This document shows, piece after piece, positions 53,048-62,248 of a stretch of 64,000 bases of DNA. The notes under the pieces are model-generated. The model did not search any database. It worked only from the letters and a program-made list of their open reading frames with translations, and was not told the origin of the DNA. Position 1 is the stretch's first letter. Every line of letters begins with the position of its first letter. Origin of the DNA: a cyanobacterium PCC 7702 (GTDB lineage: Bacteria > Cyanobacteriota > Cyanobacteriia > Cyanobacteriales > Nostocaceae); NCBI GenBank assembly GCA_000332255.1, contig KB235926.1, positions 4,312,096 through 4,376,095 on the forward strand, written 5' to 3'. The translations under genes were made by a program, and so were the position numbers.

Positions 53048-55228
53048 ATGTCTGAAAGTTACAAAATTACTCTCAAACCAATTTATTCTGAAACCATACC
53101 CACCCCTAATGGCGTGAAATTACCTAAAAATTGGTCACTTTCTTGGCATCAAGCAGCAACATTAGAAGCTCTGCGCACTGCAGATATTGATGTAGTATTT
53201 AATACTGCTATGACTGGTGATGGTAAAAGTTTGGCCGCTTATTTAGAAGTTCTTCAAGGTGAACTTTGCGCGATTGGACTTTACCCAACTAACGAACTCG
53301 CTCGTGACCAAGAAATACAAATTAGAAGTTATGTAGAAGAATTTCAGTTCCCAGAGCAACCGCGAATCGCGCGACTTAGCAGTGCGGATTTAGAAACTTA
53401 CGCAGAAAATGAAGGATTGAGAAAAAAAGCAGCGATCGCAACTCTCGCCGGTCAACGAGAAGTACTATTAACTAACCCCGACATTTTCCATTACCTACAT
53501 CACGGTGCATACATTATTCATGGCGACAGTCCCGACCAGTTGTGGGGAAAAATTGATAAAGATTTTGACTTATTTATATTTGATGAATTTCATGTTTTTG
53601 GAGCTCCCCAAATTGCTAGCATTATTAATACAATGCTTTTAATTCGCTGTACCAATCGTGGTAAAAAATTTTTATTTCTTTCTGCTACACCAGACAAAAA
53701 TTTAATTTCTAAATTAGAAATAGCAGGATTTCGGTGTCGAGAAATCAATCCCCAAGCACAAAATAAATATCAATTTCCTGACACCCCAGCACAAGAACAG
53801 CAACTCAAATCTCAGGCGTGGCGACAAGTAGCACGAACGATTTCACTAAATTTTATTTCCTTAGAACCTACTGACAAAGCTTCTGAAACTTGGTTAAAAG
53901 AAAATAGCGAACTGATTGTCAGCCAATTTCAACAATATCGAGGAAGCAAAGGTGCAATTATTCTCAATTCTATTGCAGTAGTCAAGCGACTAACTCCATT
54001 TTTTCAAAAAATTTTACAGCCTTATGATTTAAAAGTGAGAGAAAATACAGGCCTATCCAGTCAAAGTACAAGAGAGCAAAGCCTTGCTGCTGACTTAGTT
54101 ATCGGTACTAGTACGATAGATGTTGGTGTAGACTTTAAAATTAATTTTCTAATTTTTGAATCTTTTGACGCGGGAAATTTTATCCAACGCTTAGGAAGGT
54201 TAGGAAGACACGATGGATATAAGCAAGAAGGTCAGGAAATTAAATTTGCAAACTTCACAGCTTATGCTCTTGTTCCTAATTTTTTAGTAGAGCGTTTGTT
54301 TCAAGTAGAGTCTCCACCTTTAACAGTTAATTGTGTTTGCGATCGCCTGACTTTTCAAAATATTATCAAAGAGCAATATCGCCAAATTAATGATTTTCAA
54401 GGCTACTATCGCCGTTGGGGCGCAGTACAGTCATTTTGCTTGTATCATCGACTGAACAATCCCACAATTCAACAACAGTATGCCCGAAGTCGAGAACAGT
54501 TTCAACAAGCGTGTGAAAAAGTATTTGAAACTAGCTTGAAATCTGTAGCTGGACGCATTTGCGCATGGAAACAAGATTGGCAAAAACTTTCCGGAAAATC
54601 AGCAGGGAACCCCATCGCTGAAGATGCTGCTAGTTTTCGGGGTTCTAGTCCTTTACAATGTGGTTTGTACGATTTAACAGAAGCAAACGAAGCAGATAGG
54701 TTCAAAACCTACGACCTACCGGGGATTTTGAGTAATTTAGAAATTGACATGTGGACGGAAACAGCATTTATAGAGATGCTGAAAGAAACCGCACAACGCA
54801 TCGGACAACCCATCCCCAAAGGAAGATTTGCTCATTGTTTAGCATTTATGAAGTTACGTTCCTATCGTGAGGAACGTCTCAACTGGAAATTTATCTACTC
54901 TGAAGATTTACAGGTAATTGCTGATGCTTGGAAGGTTCAAATTCTAAAGGGTATAGAAATTTGGCAACCAGAAAACCGCTGGATTGAGGAAATTAACAAA
55001 TGTTTGAGAAAAAAAGCTTTGGTTTGTTATGTAATTCGTCGTCCGGTCTCAGACGTGCGGATGCGGTTGCGTCTACCAATGCATTTTCAGATTTATCCCA
55101 TCAGCGATCGCTATAGCTTTCATGATGTTACTGCACCTTATGCGATCGCTTTTGGTCACTCTGCATTACTGCTAGATACACTAGCATACACCTTGAAAAG
55201 CAAAGGAGATGAAGTGTGGATTACTTAG
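53048..55228 (+). CDS. cas3: CRISPR type I-D Cas3' helicase
   Basis: A 726-residue DExH helicase. Walker A is AMTGDGKS (54-61), motif II DEFH (179-182), motif III SATP (212-215), and motif VI QRLGRLGRHDG (about 378-388). No HD domain is fused, as in type I-D where nuclease activity resides in Cas10d. It unwinds DNA during interference. The 3' end overlaps cas10d by 13 bp. No truncation is seen. Confidence 0.93.
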   Translation: MSESYKITLKPIYSETIPTPNGVKLPKNWSLSWHQAATLEALRTADIDVVFNTAMTGDGKSLAAYLEVLQGELCAIGLYPTNELARDQEIQIRSYVEEFQFPEQPRIARLSSADLETYAENEGLRKKAAIATLAGQREVLLTNPDIFHYLHHGAYIIHGDSPDQLWGKIDKDFDLFIFDEFHVFGAPQIASIINTMLLIRCTNRGKKFLFLSATPDKNLISKLEIAGFRCREINPQAQNKYQFPDTPAQEQQLKSQAWRQVARTISLNFISLEPTDKASETWLKENSELIVSQFQQYRGSKGAIILNSIAVVKRLTPFFQKILQPYDLKVRENTGLSSQSTREQSLAADLVIGTSTIDVGVDFKINFLIFESFDAGNFIQRLGRLGRHDGYKQEGQEIKFANFTAYALVPNFLVERLFQVESPPLTVNCVCDRLTFQNIIKEQYRQINDFQGYYRRWGAVQSFCLYHRLNNPTIQQQYARSREQFQQACEKVFETSLKSVAGRICAWKQDWQKLSGKSAGNPIAEDAASFRGSSPLQCGLYDLTEANEADRFKTYDLPGILSNLEIDMWTETAFIEMLKETAQRIGQPIPKGRFAHCLAFMKLRSYREERLNWKFIYSEDLQVIADAWKVQILKGIEIWQPENRWIEEINKCLRKKALVCYVIRRPVSDVRMRLRLPMHFQIYPISDRYSFHDVTAPYAIAFGHSALLLDTLAYTLKSKGDEVWIT

Positions 55229-58200
55229 ATAATCATGATTTTGGTTTTGAGGGGAATAGCGATCGCACTATCGAAACTCAAGAAGAATTACTGACCCTGA
55301 GACTCTTGCGTGAAGCTATTGAAGCACAAAATCCTGGCGATACAGTCATGAAAGATTTTGCCAATTATGTTGTACCAAATCTGCTACGAATAGCAACCGG
55401 CGTGACTGCTAAAGGCGGTAAATTTTTTGATAGAATCGACCAACAAAGACAGACAGAAGGTTTAACTAAAGTTAGACGAAATAACGCTGCCGATCAATCG
55501 CTAAATGCACACTTATTAAATGGATTATTTCCAGCTAACCTCATAGAGAGACGTTTACAGCAGCTCGATACAACAGTTAGGCGAGCAGTAGAAGAAAAAG
55601 AACGACGCATAGCAATTGCAGGGTTTATTTTACATGACTTTGAAAAATTCCCCGATGTACCGGAAAATAGCCGCACATTATCACCAGCAAAACATCGCCA
55701 AATTATTGATGAAAAAATCAGACAGTTAGGACTGGATAAGTTCATCGACCCAAAGCATCCAGAAACTTATCAGAATTATCTAGACGACTTGTTATGCTTA
55801 GCTTATAACGCTCAACGACGCTGGGATACTAACTGGAATTTTTCTGAATCTGGATTGCGCCCTGCTCTCAAAGACCGTACCCTCCGTAGTTTGTCTGATT
55901 TAACTTGTTTAGCTGATTCTCTTGCTTCTATTGTTAAACGCCCCCAAGATGCAGAAAATCCTAGACTAAAGGAGATTATCCATAATTTAAGTGATGGACA
56001 GCTGAAACTTACATATCACAGCATAGCTGAAAATCGAGGCGTATTAACCAATATAGTCAACAACGCTTTAATTCAAGCTCATATTACTCTAAATACAGAC
56101 ACACAGACATACTACGAACCTTTGCTGTATTTACCAACAGGCGTGATTTATTTAGCTACACGTCATGCTCCTCCTGTTTCCACAGAAAATTTACCAGAGC
56201 TTGTAGTTAATAAAATTAAATCCCTTTGCACAGAAAAGTTAAAACTCAAGCAAACAGGATTTAATCGAGATGGTAAAGGCATAAAATATGCTGAATATTA
56301 CGACTTATTTTTTGATCCTCCCAGCTTAATGCAAGTAGCTTTAGATGCAACGCTAAGGATTGTAAATTCTCAAAAAGAATCTTATGCTAGAAGTCGCAGT
56401 GAAAAATTAGTCAATTTAGTCAAACGTCAAAAACAAGGAAATTTACCTGTAAAAAATTTTGAATTCTCTGATGATATCCGCATCGACCAAATAGCGGAAT
56501 TTTGTGATTTAGTCAGTCGCAAAATTTGGAATGCAATAGTTAATCGTATCCGAGCAGTTTCTAAAAAAAATAAAAACTCACCCTCAATACCTACTCTCGA
56601 TTTAACTGATGAGATAGTTAAATTTTGGAACTTAGAACAATATACTCAGGAAATTCGTCACATTCAGGACCTTAGTAATACCGGTGGAACTCCTTATGAA
56701 TGGTATTATATAGCAGCTAAATACCTTCAAAAAAATCCAGGTATTGAAGATGTACGCCAAACTTGCACGCAACTTATTAACTACTTGACTAATATCATCT
56801 CTCCCATACTAGCACAGTATAAATTCCCTGACGGCTGGGAAGATTTAAGGCAGTGGGTGTTGCAAGTTGTAATGTTACCAACTGTAGACCAACAACTCTC
56901 ACCTCACACTCGAACTGAGAATTTTCTAAAGGAATTAAATAACTATAATGCTGCTAAGAAATCAGGACGGGGACGGCAATTAATATGTTCAATTTCTCAT
57001 TCTGCTTACACAGTAACTGAACAAATGGAATCAGCAGTTTTATTTACACCGCAAGTATACACCAACAAACAAATGTTAGGTGGTTCTGATGCCAAGCGCC
57101 ATATTTCCAGTATTGCCGGTTTGGAAATCATGCTCAGGCAAATTCTGATGAATCAAACCCAAGCAGTCGGAAAAAAATTTGAAGACAGTAACTATCGCTA
57201 TCTATATTTATACCCTACCTATTACTTCACTCCAGAAACTAACAAATTCTTGCACAAAGTTTATAGTAGAATAGCTCAAACTCGCTTTGACACAAGTATC
57301 CGCAATCATTTTATTACTCAAGATTTGCAAGCACATTTAGAAAAGGAAAATTATCAAAGTGTGGACGCTTTCTTAATAAATGAAAACCCAGATAGCAAAA
57401 CCTTTAAACTTTCTTATCCGGAGGATGAGCCTTTAACATTTTATTTTATGGCACTACCACCAGAACAAAAAAACACCAAACCACCAGAACAAAAAAACAC
57501 CAATACAGAATCTTGGATAATGCCTTGCTGGTTAGCGCTTACTTTTCCAATAATTTTAGATGTGAAAACAGTAGTTTCCGAATCGCCAATTCCACCATTT
57601 AATGATGGTGCAGAATTTGAAGAAACTGTTTTTTTTGATAGTGCACCCTATGCCTTTCGCACTTTAGTAAAAAGAGATAAATTTCGTTTAGATTACATTC
57701 TCGAAGGTTGGAACGAAAACGATATTCAATACCCTGCGCCTCTAAATGTTTTGACTGCTGCTTACGCCATTCATTTAGATGTAAATGCACGAAGGGAAAA
57801 GTCGGTTTACAATCCCAACTGGGGAAAGTTTACAGAACTAGCGCAGGATTTTGAAACTAGTCCGCTTTATGTCTTCTCTTATCTCAATCGCTGGGTACGC
57901 AAGCAAAAACTAGAAACAGCCAGAATTGAAAAAATTCGGCTTTATACCTATTATTTTTACCCTTGTTTTGACCCTTATGCCAAATTTGACCCTATGAGAG
58001 AAGAATTAATTATACAACAAGAATCAAGTCTCAATCATCCTCAAAAATTAACAGAACTTTATCGCCGTTTTTATAGAGCGAATAGGCGTTATAATCCCAA
58101 ATCTAATGCTATTTTAAAACCGATTAATATTGCGGCTGAAACTATACTCAAAGCTGAGTCAAGCGTGTTTCATGGAGAAACATTAATTGCAGCGGTTGCA

Positions 58201-58482
58201 GCAGAAATTTTTAAACTCATGGACCGCGTTCGTGCTTCTACTGCTGAAGGACGTTGGGTAATAAGTAAACGTGAAGAAGAACGACAAGCGATTTTAGATT
58301 TTGCACGGTATTTTGTTGTGGAGGTATTTGAGAAATCATTTGCAGGCGATCGCGCTCGTTTAGCAGGACGCCAACTCAACCTAATTCGAGATACTTGTGA
58401 ATTTCTATATCGTCTGGAAGATGATAAAGAAAATGCCCAAAATCATGAAAACTCTCCGGAATCAGATCGTGAAAACGAGTAG
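55216..58482 (+). CDS. cas10d: CRISPR type I-D Cas10d (Csc3) large subunit
   Basis: A 1088-residue type I-D signature protein. Start is GTG 55216 with AGGAG seven bases before. The HD nuclease motif is H140-D141 (GFILHDFEKF), with H99 a candidate partner ligand. The body carries Cas10-like palm/zinc parts that are hard to place by eye; no GGDD cyclase motif is seen. With Csc2 and Csc1 it builds the I-D Cascade, and its HD cleaves target DNA. A 24-bp tandem duplication (57457-57504) sits in the C-terminal half. It overlaps cas3' and is followed by csc2. Confidence 0.93.
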   Translation: MDYLDNHDFGFEGNSDRTIETQEELLTLRLLREAIEAQNPGDTVMKDFANYVVPNLLRIATGVTAKGGKFFDRIDQQRQTEGLTKVRRNNAADQSLNAHLLNGLFPANLIERRLQQLDTTVRRAVEEKERRIAIAGFILHDFEKFPDVPENSRTLSPAKHRQIIDEKIRQLGLDKFIDPKHPETYQNYLDDLLCLAYNAQRRWDTNWNFSESGLRPALKDRTLRSLSDLTCLADSLASIVKRPQDAENPRLKEIIHNLSDGQLKLTYHSIAENRGVLTNIVNNALIQAHITLNTDTQTYYEPLLYLPTGVIYLATRHAPPVSTENLPELVVNKIKSLCTEKLKLKQTGFNRDGKGIKYAEYYDLFFDPPSLMQVALDATLRIVNSQKESYARSRSEKLVNLVKRQKQGNLPVKNFEFSDDIRIDQIAEFCDLVSRKIWNAIVNRIRAVSKKNKNSPSIPTLDLTDEIVKFWNLEQYTQEIRHIQDLSNTGGTPYEWYYIAAKYLQKNPGIEDVRQTCTQLINYLTNIISPILAQYKFPDGWEDLRQWVLQVVMLPTVDQQLSPHTRTENFLKELNNYNAAKKSGRGRQLICSISHSAYTVTEQMESAVLFTPQVYTNKQMLGGSDAKRHISSIAGLEIMLRQILMNQTQAVGKKFEDSNYRYLYLYPTYYFTPETNKFLHKVYSRIAQTRFDTSIRNHFITQDLQAHLEKENYQSVDAFLINENPDSKTFKLSYPEDEPLTFYFMALPPEQKNTKPPEQKNTNTESWIMPCWLALTFPIILDVKTVVSESPIPPFNDGAEFEETVFFDSAPYAFRTLVKRDKFRLDYILEGWNENDIQYPAPLNVLTAAYAIHLDVNARREKSVYNPNWGKFTELAQDFETSPLYVFSYLNRWVRKQKLETARIEKIRLYTYYFYPCFDPYAKFDPMREELIIQQESSLNHPQKLTELYRRFYRANRRYNPKSNAILKPINIAAETILKAESSVFHGETLIAAVAAEIFKLMDRVRASTAEGRWVISKREEERQAILDFARYFVVEVFEKSFAGDRARLAGRQLNLIRDTCEFLYRLEDDKENAQNHENSPESDRENE
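57457..57504 (+). repeat. 24-bp tandem duplication inside cas10d
   Basis: Two adjacent copies of a 24-bp unit starting CCACCAGAACAAAAAAACAC differ only in the last base. They add an octapeptide PPEQKNTK/N twice, in frame. The duplication includes A7 runs, consistent with recent replication slippage. It is a surface-loop insertion, since no neighbours are disturbed. Confidence 0.95.
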
Positions 58483-58540
58483 AGATAAATTTCAAACAAA
58501 TTTTGACCAAAACAAACAATTAATCAAGGGAGATTTCACC

Positions 58541-59557
58541 ATGTCATTGTCATTTTTAACGACCGTTGATGCTAAATTGTTTCTAACCGAAATTCCCTAT
58601 AAACCTATGGGAAAATATGCCCATTTTCTCACTATCCGCGTTACCGAATCTTATCCTCTTTTTCAGACCGACGGAGAACTCAATAAAGCACGAGTCAGAG
58701 CGGGAATCAAAGACAGCACTACTATTAGCCGTATATCTATGTTCAAGCGCAAACAGTCTACTCCAGAGCGTTTAGTTGGTCGCGAATTGCTGCGTAATTA
58801 TGGTTTGATGACTGCTCAAGAGTGTGAATACAATGTCAATTTTGCCATGAATAATCCCGATTGTATTATTTACGGCTTTGCTATTGGTGATTCTGGATCT
58901 GAAAAATCAAAAGTTGTTGTCGATACGGCATTTTCTATTACAGCATTTGATGAGTCACACGAAACATTTACTCTTAATGCTCCTTATGAAAATGGAACGA
59001 TGACTTCTAAAGGTGAAAATGGTTCCAAAGGGGAAACCAGCAATCTTATCAATCAGCAAGACCACATCAAACCGCAAGTTTTCTTTCCTAGCATTATCAC
59101 GCTCAAAGATCCAACAGAAGCTAGTTTTCTCTACGTATTTAATAATATTCTACGCACTCGCCACTATGGAGCCCAAACTACTCGTACAGGTCGCATTAGA
59201 AATGAATTAATTGGTGTTGTATTTGCAGATGGAGAAATTACAAGTAATCTGCGCTGGACTCAAGCAATATACGATTATATGAAATCTAATAAAACTTTGA
59301 ATCCACCCGATCCTTTGAATGAAGATGACGTAACTACTGCTGCTAAAAGTACGATTCAGACTTTAATGGCTGATGAATTTATTGTTCATACTGACTTTAT
59401 TGGTGATGCTTTTATACCTCTTTTGGATGAAGTCAAGACACTCACAAGCAGCGAAAAAAAAATGAAAGCAATTTTGGAAAAAGCTGATGCAGAAGCTAAA
59501 AAATATGCCAATAAATATATTAGTAAAAAGAAAACTGCTGCTAAAGCGGAGTCATAA
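58541..59557 (+). CDS. csc2: CRISPR type I-D Csc2 (Cas7-like backbone)
   Basis: A 338-residue Csc2 starting MSLSFLTTVDAKLFLTEIPYKPMGKYAHFL. An in-frame extension starts at 58397, but ATG 58541 has AAGGGAGA at normal distance and matches the family. It is the crRNA-binding backbone subunit with an RRM-like fold. The segment KRKQSTPERLVGRELLRNYGLM and NVNFAMNNPDCIIYGFAIGD are typical. csc1 starts two bases after its stop. Confidence 0.93.
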   Translation: MSLSFLTTVDAKLFLTEIPYKPMGKYAHFLTIRVTESYPLFQTDGELNKARVRAGIKDSTTISRISMFKRKQSTPERLVGRELLRNYGLMTAQECEYNVNFAMNNPDCIIYGFAIGDSGSEKSKVVVDTAFSITAFDESHETFTLNAPYENGTMTSKGENGSKGETSNLINQQDHIKPQVFFPSIITLKDPTEASFLYVFNNILRTRHYGAQTTRTGRIRNELIGVVFADGEITSNLRWTQAIYDYMKSNKTLNPPDPLNEDDVTTAAKSTIQTLMADEFIVHTDFIGDAFIPLLDEVKTLTSSEKKMKAILEKADAEAKKYANKYISKKKTAAKAES

Positions 59558-59559
59558 TA

Positions 59560-60270
59560 ATGGCTATTATTTACCGCTGTCGATTAGAATTACATGACAG
59601 CCTTTATTACGCCACTCGTGAAATAGGGCGATTGTACGAAACTGAACCAATAATTCACAATTACGCCCTTTGTTACGCCCTGGGATTGATTGATAGTGAG
59701 GAATATTCCACAAATGTCCCAGAAGAACATTCCTACCGCTATTTTTGTCCGGAACAAGTTCCCAAATATGAAGAACATTTGACACCACTGAATCAACAGG
59801 GTATTTACGTTACTCCAGCGCGATCGCTCAACCATTCTAGTATTCTCAACACCTGGAAGTATGCTAACAACAACTATCATGTGGAAATGAAAAAAACTGA
59901 GAAGAATATTCCTAGCTTTGGTAGAGCTAAAGAAATTGCACCAGAAAGTCAATTTGAATTTTTTGTGATTTCTCAAAAGCAACTTCAATTACCAAAATGG
60001 ATTCGCTTGGGAAAATGGATGAGTAAGGCTGAAGTAATACAAAAAGAACCACCATTAGCACATAAAATCAAAGAAGATGTGTTTGTCTGTTCTCATCCTT
60101 TGAATCCTTTGGATGTTATGTTTACCAATCGCATTATCAGCTACGATGTAGTAAACATGCCTCCAGTTAGCCTCATCCAAAATGTGAAAATGCAAGGAAA
60201 ATACTACCAATTTGATAGTATTGAAGACTTGAAAATTCCAGTGCAAATGAAATATTGTTTTCGCAGTTAA
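59560..60270 (+). CDS. csc1: CRISPR type I-D Csc1 (Cas5-like)
   Basis: A 236-residue Csc1 beginning MAIIYRCRLELHDSLYYATREIGRLYETEPIIHNYALCYALG, the family N-terminus. It is the Cas5-like subunit that holds the crRNA 5' handle. The body includes VTPARSLNHSSILNTWKYANNNYHV and ends with QMKYCFRS. It is tightly coupled to csc2. Confidence 0.93.
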   Translation: MAIIYRCRLELHDSLYYATREIGRLYETEPIIHNYALCYALGLIDSEEYSTNVPEEHSYRYFCPEQVPKYEEHLTPLNQQGIYVTPARSLNHSSILNTWKYANNNYHVEMKKTEKNIPSFGRAKEIAPESQFEFFVISQKQLQLPKWIRLGKWMSKAEVIQKEPPLAHKIKEDVFVCSHPLNPLDVMFTNRIISYDVVNMPPVSLIQNVKMQGKYYQFDSIEDLKIPVQMKYCFRS

Positions 60271-60443
60271 TCAATATCGGGCGATCGCCCAAAAGCTTTC
60301 CTTCTCCCAATCAAAGAAGATTTACGGGTGTAGAAAGCGCGATCGCTCCTTTCACCCACAGTCAAATAAACGCGATTTACTGTCTCGACCCAGAGTCTTG
60401 GGCGATCCCGCGCTCTTACACAACTAGCAGAACAACCTTAACT

Positions 60444-61286
60444 ATGCCATACAGCTTAGTTCTTAACCTTTTACCTCAGTCCCCCATTCCACCTCAATAT
60501 CTTAGCGGTAGACATCTCCACGCTCTGTTCTTAAAACTTGTCAGCTCCGTGGATACCGCATTAGGCGATCGCCTCCATAGTTCTACCGCTGATAAAGCTT
60601 TCACCCTCTCTCCCCTGCAAGTGGTCAAAACAAGAGAATTTGCTAAACATAAATCCCGAATTCACACAACCAATACCTTGCAATGGCAACATCAAAAACC
60701 CATCCCCACCGGAACGCCCTGTTGGTGGCGCATCTCCCTACTCGACGATACCCTCTTTGGCCAATTAATGCAACTATGGCTAAATTTAAATCCTTCTCAC
60801 CCTTGGCATCTTGGTCCTGCTGACTTATACATTACTAGCATTCAAGGTACCCCCCAACCAAGTCAACCGTGGGCCAATGCTTGCTCCTACGCTCAATTAT
60901 ACGAACAAGCTAGCGAGAGCGATCGCACCATTACCTTCACCTTCGCAACACCAGTAGCTTTCCGTCAAGGCGAATACGATACCTTTCTTCCCACTAAAGA
61001 ATCTGTATTTAATAGTCTTCTTCATCGTTGGAATAAATACAGTGGAATCGAATTTACTAACATCAACTTGGAATCAATTCATCCCATTTTTTTTAATATC
61101 AATACGCAAATTGTGGACAACTACGACACTAAATTTATCGGTTGTGTCGGCGAAATTAGCTATCGAATTTTAGGAGATGTAAAACCAGAAGAAATTAAGC
61201 AAATAAACGCCCTAGCTGACCTAGCCTTGTATGCAGGAGTAGGACGCAAAACAACCATGGGTATGGGAATGGTGAAAAGGAAATAA
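60444..61286 (+). CDS. cas6: CRISPR Cas6 endoribonuclease
   Basis: A 280-residue Cas6 starting MPYSLVLNLLPQSPIPPQYLSGRHLHALFLKLVSSVD. The Gly-rich C-terminal signature is LYAGVGRKTTMGMGMVKRK. It cleaves pre-crRNA at the repeat hairpin to leave an 8-nt 5' handle. H27 or H29 (GRHLHALF) are candidate catalytic histidines. A longer frame opens at 60255, but its first 63 residues do not look conserved. The 173-bp gap from csc1 holds several HIP1 octamers. Confidence 0.9.
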   Translation: MPYSLVLNLLPQSPIPPQYLSGRHLHALFLKLVSSVDTALGDRLHSSTADKAFTLSPLQVVKTREFAKHKSRIHTTNTLQWQHQKPIPTGTPCWWRISLLDDTLFGQLMQLWLNLNPSHPWHLGPADLYITSIQGTPQPSQPWANACSYAQLYEQASESDRTITFTFATPVAFRQGEYDTFLPTKESVFNSLLHRWNKYSGIEFTNINLESIHPIFFNINTQIVDNYDTKFIGCVGEISYRILGDVKPEEIKQINALADLALYAGVGRKTTMGMGMVKRK

Positions 61287-61321
61287 AGGATAGGAAATTC
61301 ACATGGCAATCTTAAATAATA

Positions 61322-61440
61322 ACTAAAGCTTTAACTACCGACTGTTAGTAGTAATACGATTTATCGCCGTTAGTTATTTCCGGGCTAAAGCTCTAACTAC
61401 CAACTGTTAGTAATACAATTGCTCGCTGTTAGTCTTATAA
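61322..61440 (+). repeat. Two-copy imperfect direct repeat between cas6 and cas4
   Basis: Two 57-62 bp units (from 61322 and 61384) share ACTAAAGCTTTAACTACC-like and ACTGTTAGTA blocks. The second lacks three bases. Similar GGGCTAAAGCNCTNACTAC units are dispersed in cyanobacterial genomes (from memory). They fill most of the 179-bp cas6-cas4 gap and may mark an insertion between interference and adaptation modules. Confidence 0.8.
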
Positions 61441-61465
61441 ATTTATCTTCCATTACGCAAATACT

Positions 61466-62134
61466 ATGACACTAAATCAAAACTCAATTAACTCAATCTC
61501 TCCTTTTTCTTATTTCCCATCTTATGCAAACTCTTATTTATCCTTGCAAGAAGAATATATCCCCATTTCAGCATTAAACCACTATATCTATTGTCCTCAC
61601 CGTTGTTGGCGAATGTTTTGTGCAGGAGAGTTTTTTGATAACCAGTACACCATTGAAGGTTCAAGCTTACACGAACGCGTTCACACAGTCGGAGATGGAA
61701 ATCGCGAACAAACTTGGCAAATAAGAGCAATTTGGTTGAAATCCGACCAATACAAACTTATTGGTAAAGCCGATTTAATTGAATTAGAAAACGGTGAATG
61801 GTATCCAGTCGAATATAAACGCGGACACAGAGGTGAATGGGATAACGATAAATTACAACTTTGTGCTCAAGCACTATGTTTAGAAGAAATGACAGGAAAA
61901 ACCGTTAACAATGGCTATGTCTACTACGCACTCTCACATCAACGCCAGTTAGTAGAAATTACTGAGAAACTGCGTCAAAGCGCGATCGCCACCATTGAAG
62001 CTGTCAAACAACTACTACGTTCTGGTAAAATGCCAAAACCCACTAAAACTAAACGCTGCGACGAATGTAGTCTTTACTCATCGTGCTTACCTCAAGCTAG
62101 TGAAAAACTTAGGCGCTATCTAGAAGATAGGTAA
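61466..62134 (+). CDS. cas4: CRISPR Cas4 exonuclease (Fe-S)
   Basis: A 222-residue Cas4. Iron-sulfur cysteines are C43 and the C-terminal C198, C201, C207 (KRCDECSLYSSC); C47 is also near. The RecB-type nuclease residues are D103 (GKADLIE), E116 and K118 (PVEYKRG). It trims prespacers and helps PAM selection with Cas1-Cas2. It begins the adaptation module. Confidence 0.93.
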   Translation: MTLNQNSINSISPFSYFPSYANSYLSLQEEYIPISALNHYIYCPHRCWRMFCAGEFFDNQYTIEGSSLHERVHTVGDGNREQTWQIRAIWLKSDQYKLIGKADLIELENGEWYPVEYKRGHRGEWDNDKLQLCAQALCLEEMTGKTVNNGYVYYALSHQRQLVEITEKLRQSAIATIEAVKQLLRSGKMPKPTKTKRCDECSLYSSCLPQASEKLRRYLEDR

Positions 62135-62248
62135 TTTGATTAAGTCAATAACAACTAGCATAGGTCCTGGGTATAAAGTTGTAAGGTTTTTCCATCTGTT
62201 CAAATCTAACTTTCTTTTTTAACAATTTCCACTTGCTTTAAGAAAATT

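Noticed and set aside
58397..58540. 48-codon N-terminal extension of csc2
   Set aside because: It overlaps cas10d, and ATG 58541 has a clear Shine-Dalgarno and family N-terminus.
60255..60443. 63-codon N-terminal extension of cas6
   Set aside because: It is not Cas6-like, overlaps csc1 and is dense with HIP1 palindromes; ATG 60444 fits the family.
61478..61730. Antisense open frame across cas4
   Set aside because: It is a shadow of cas4, whose Fe-S and RecB motifs are intact on the plus strand.
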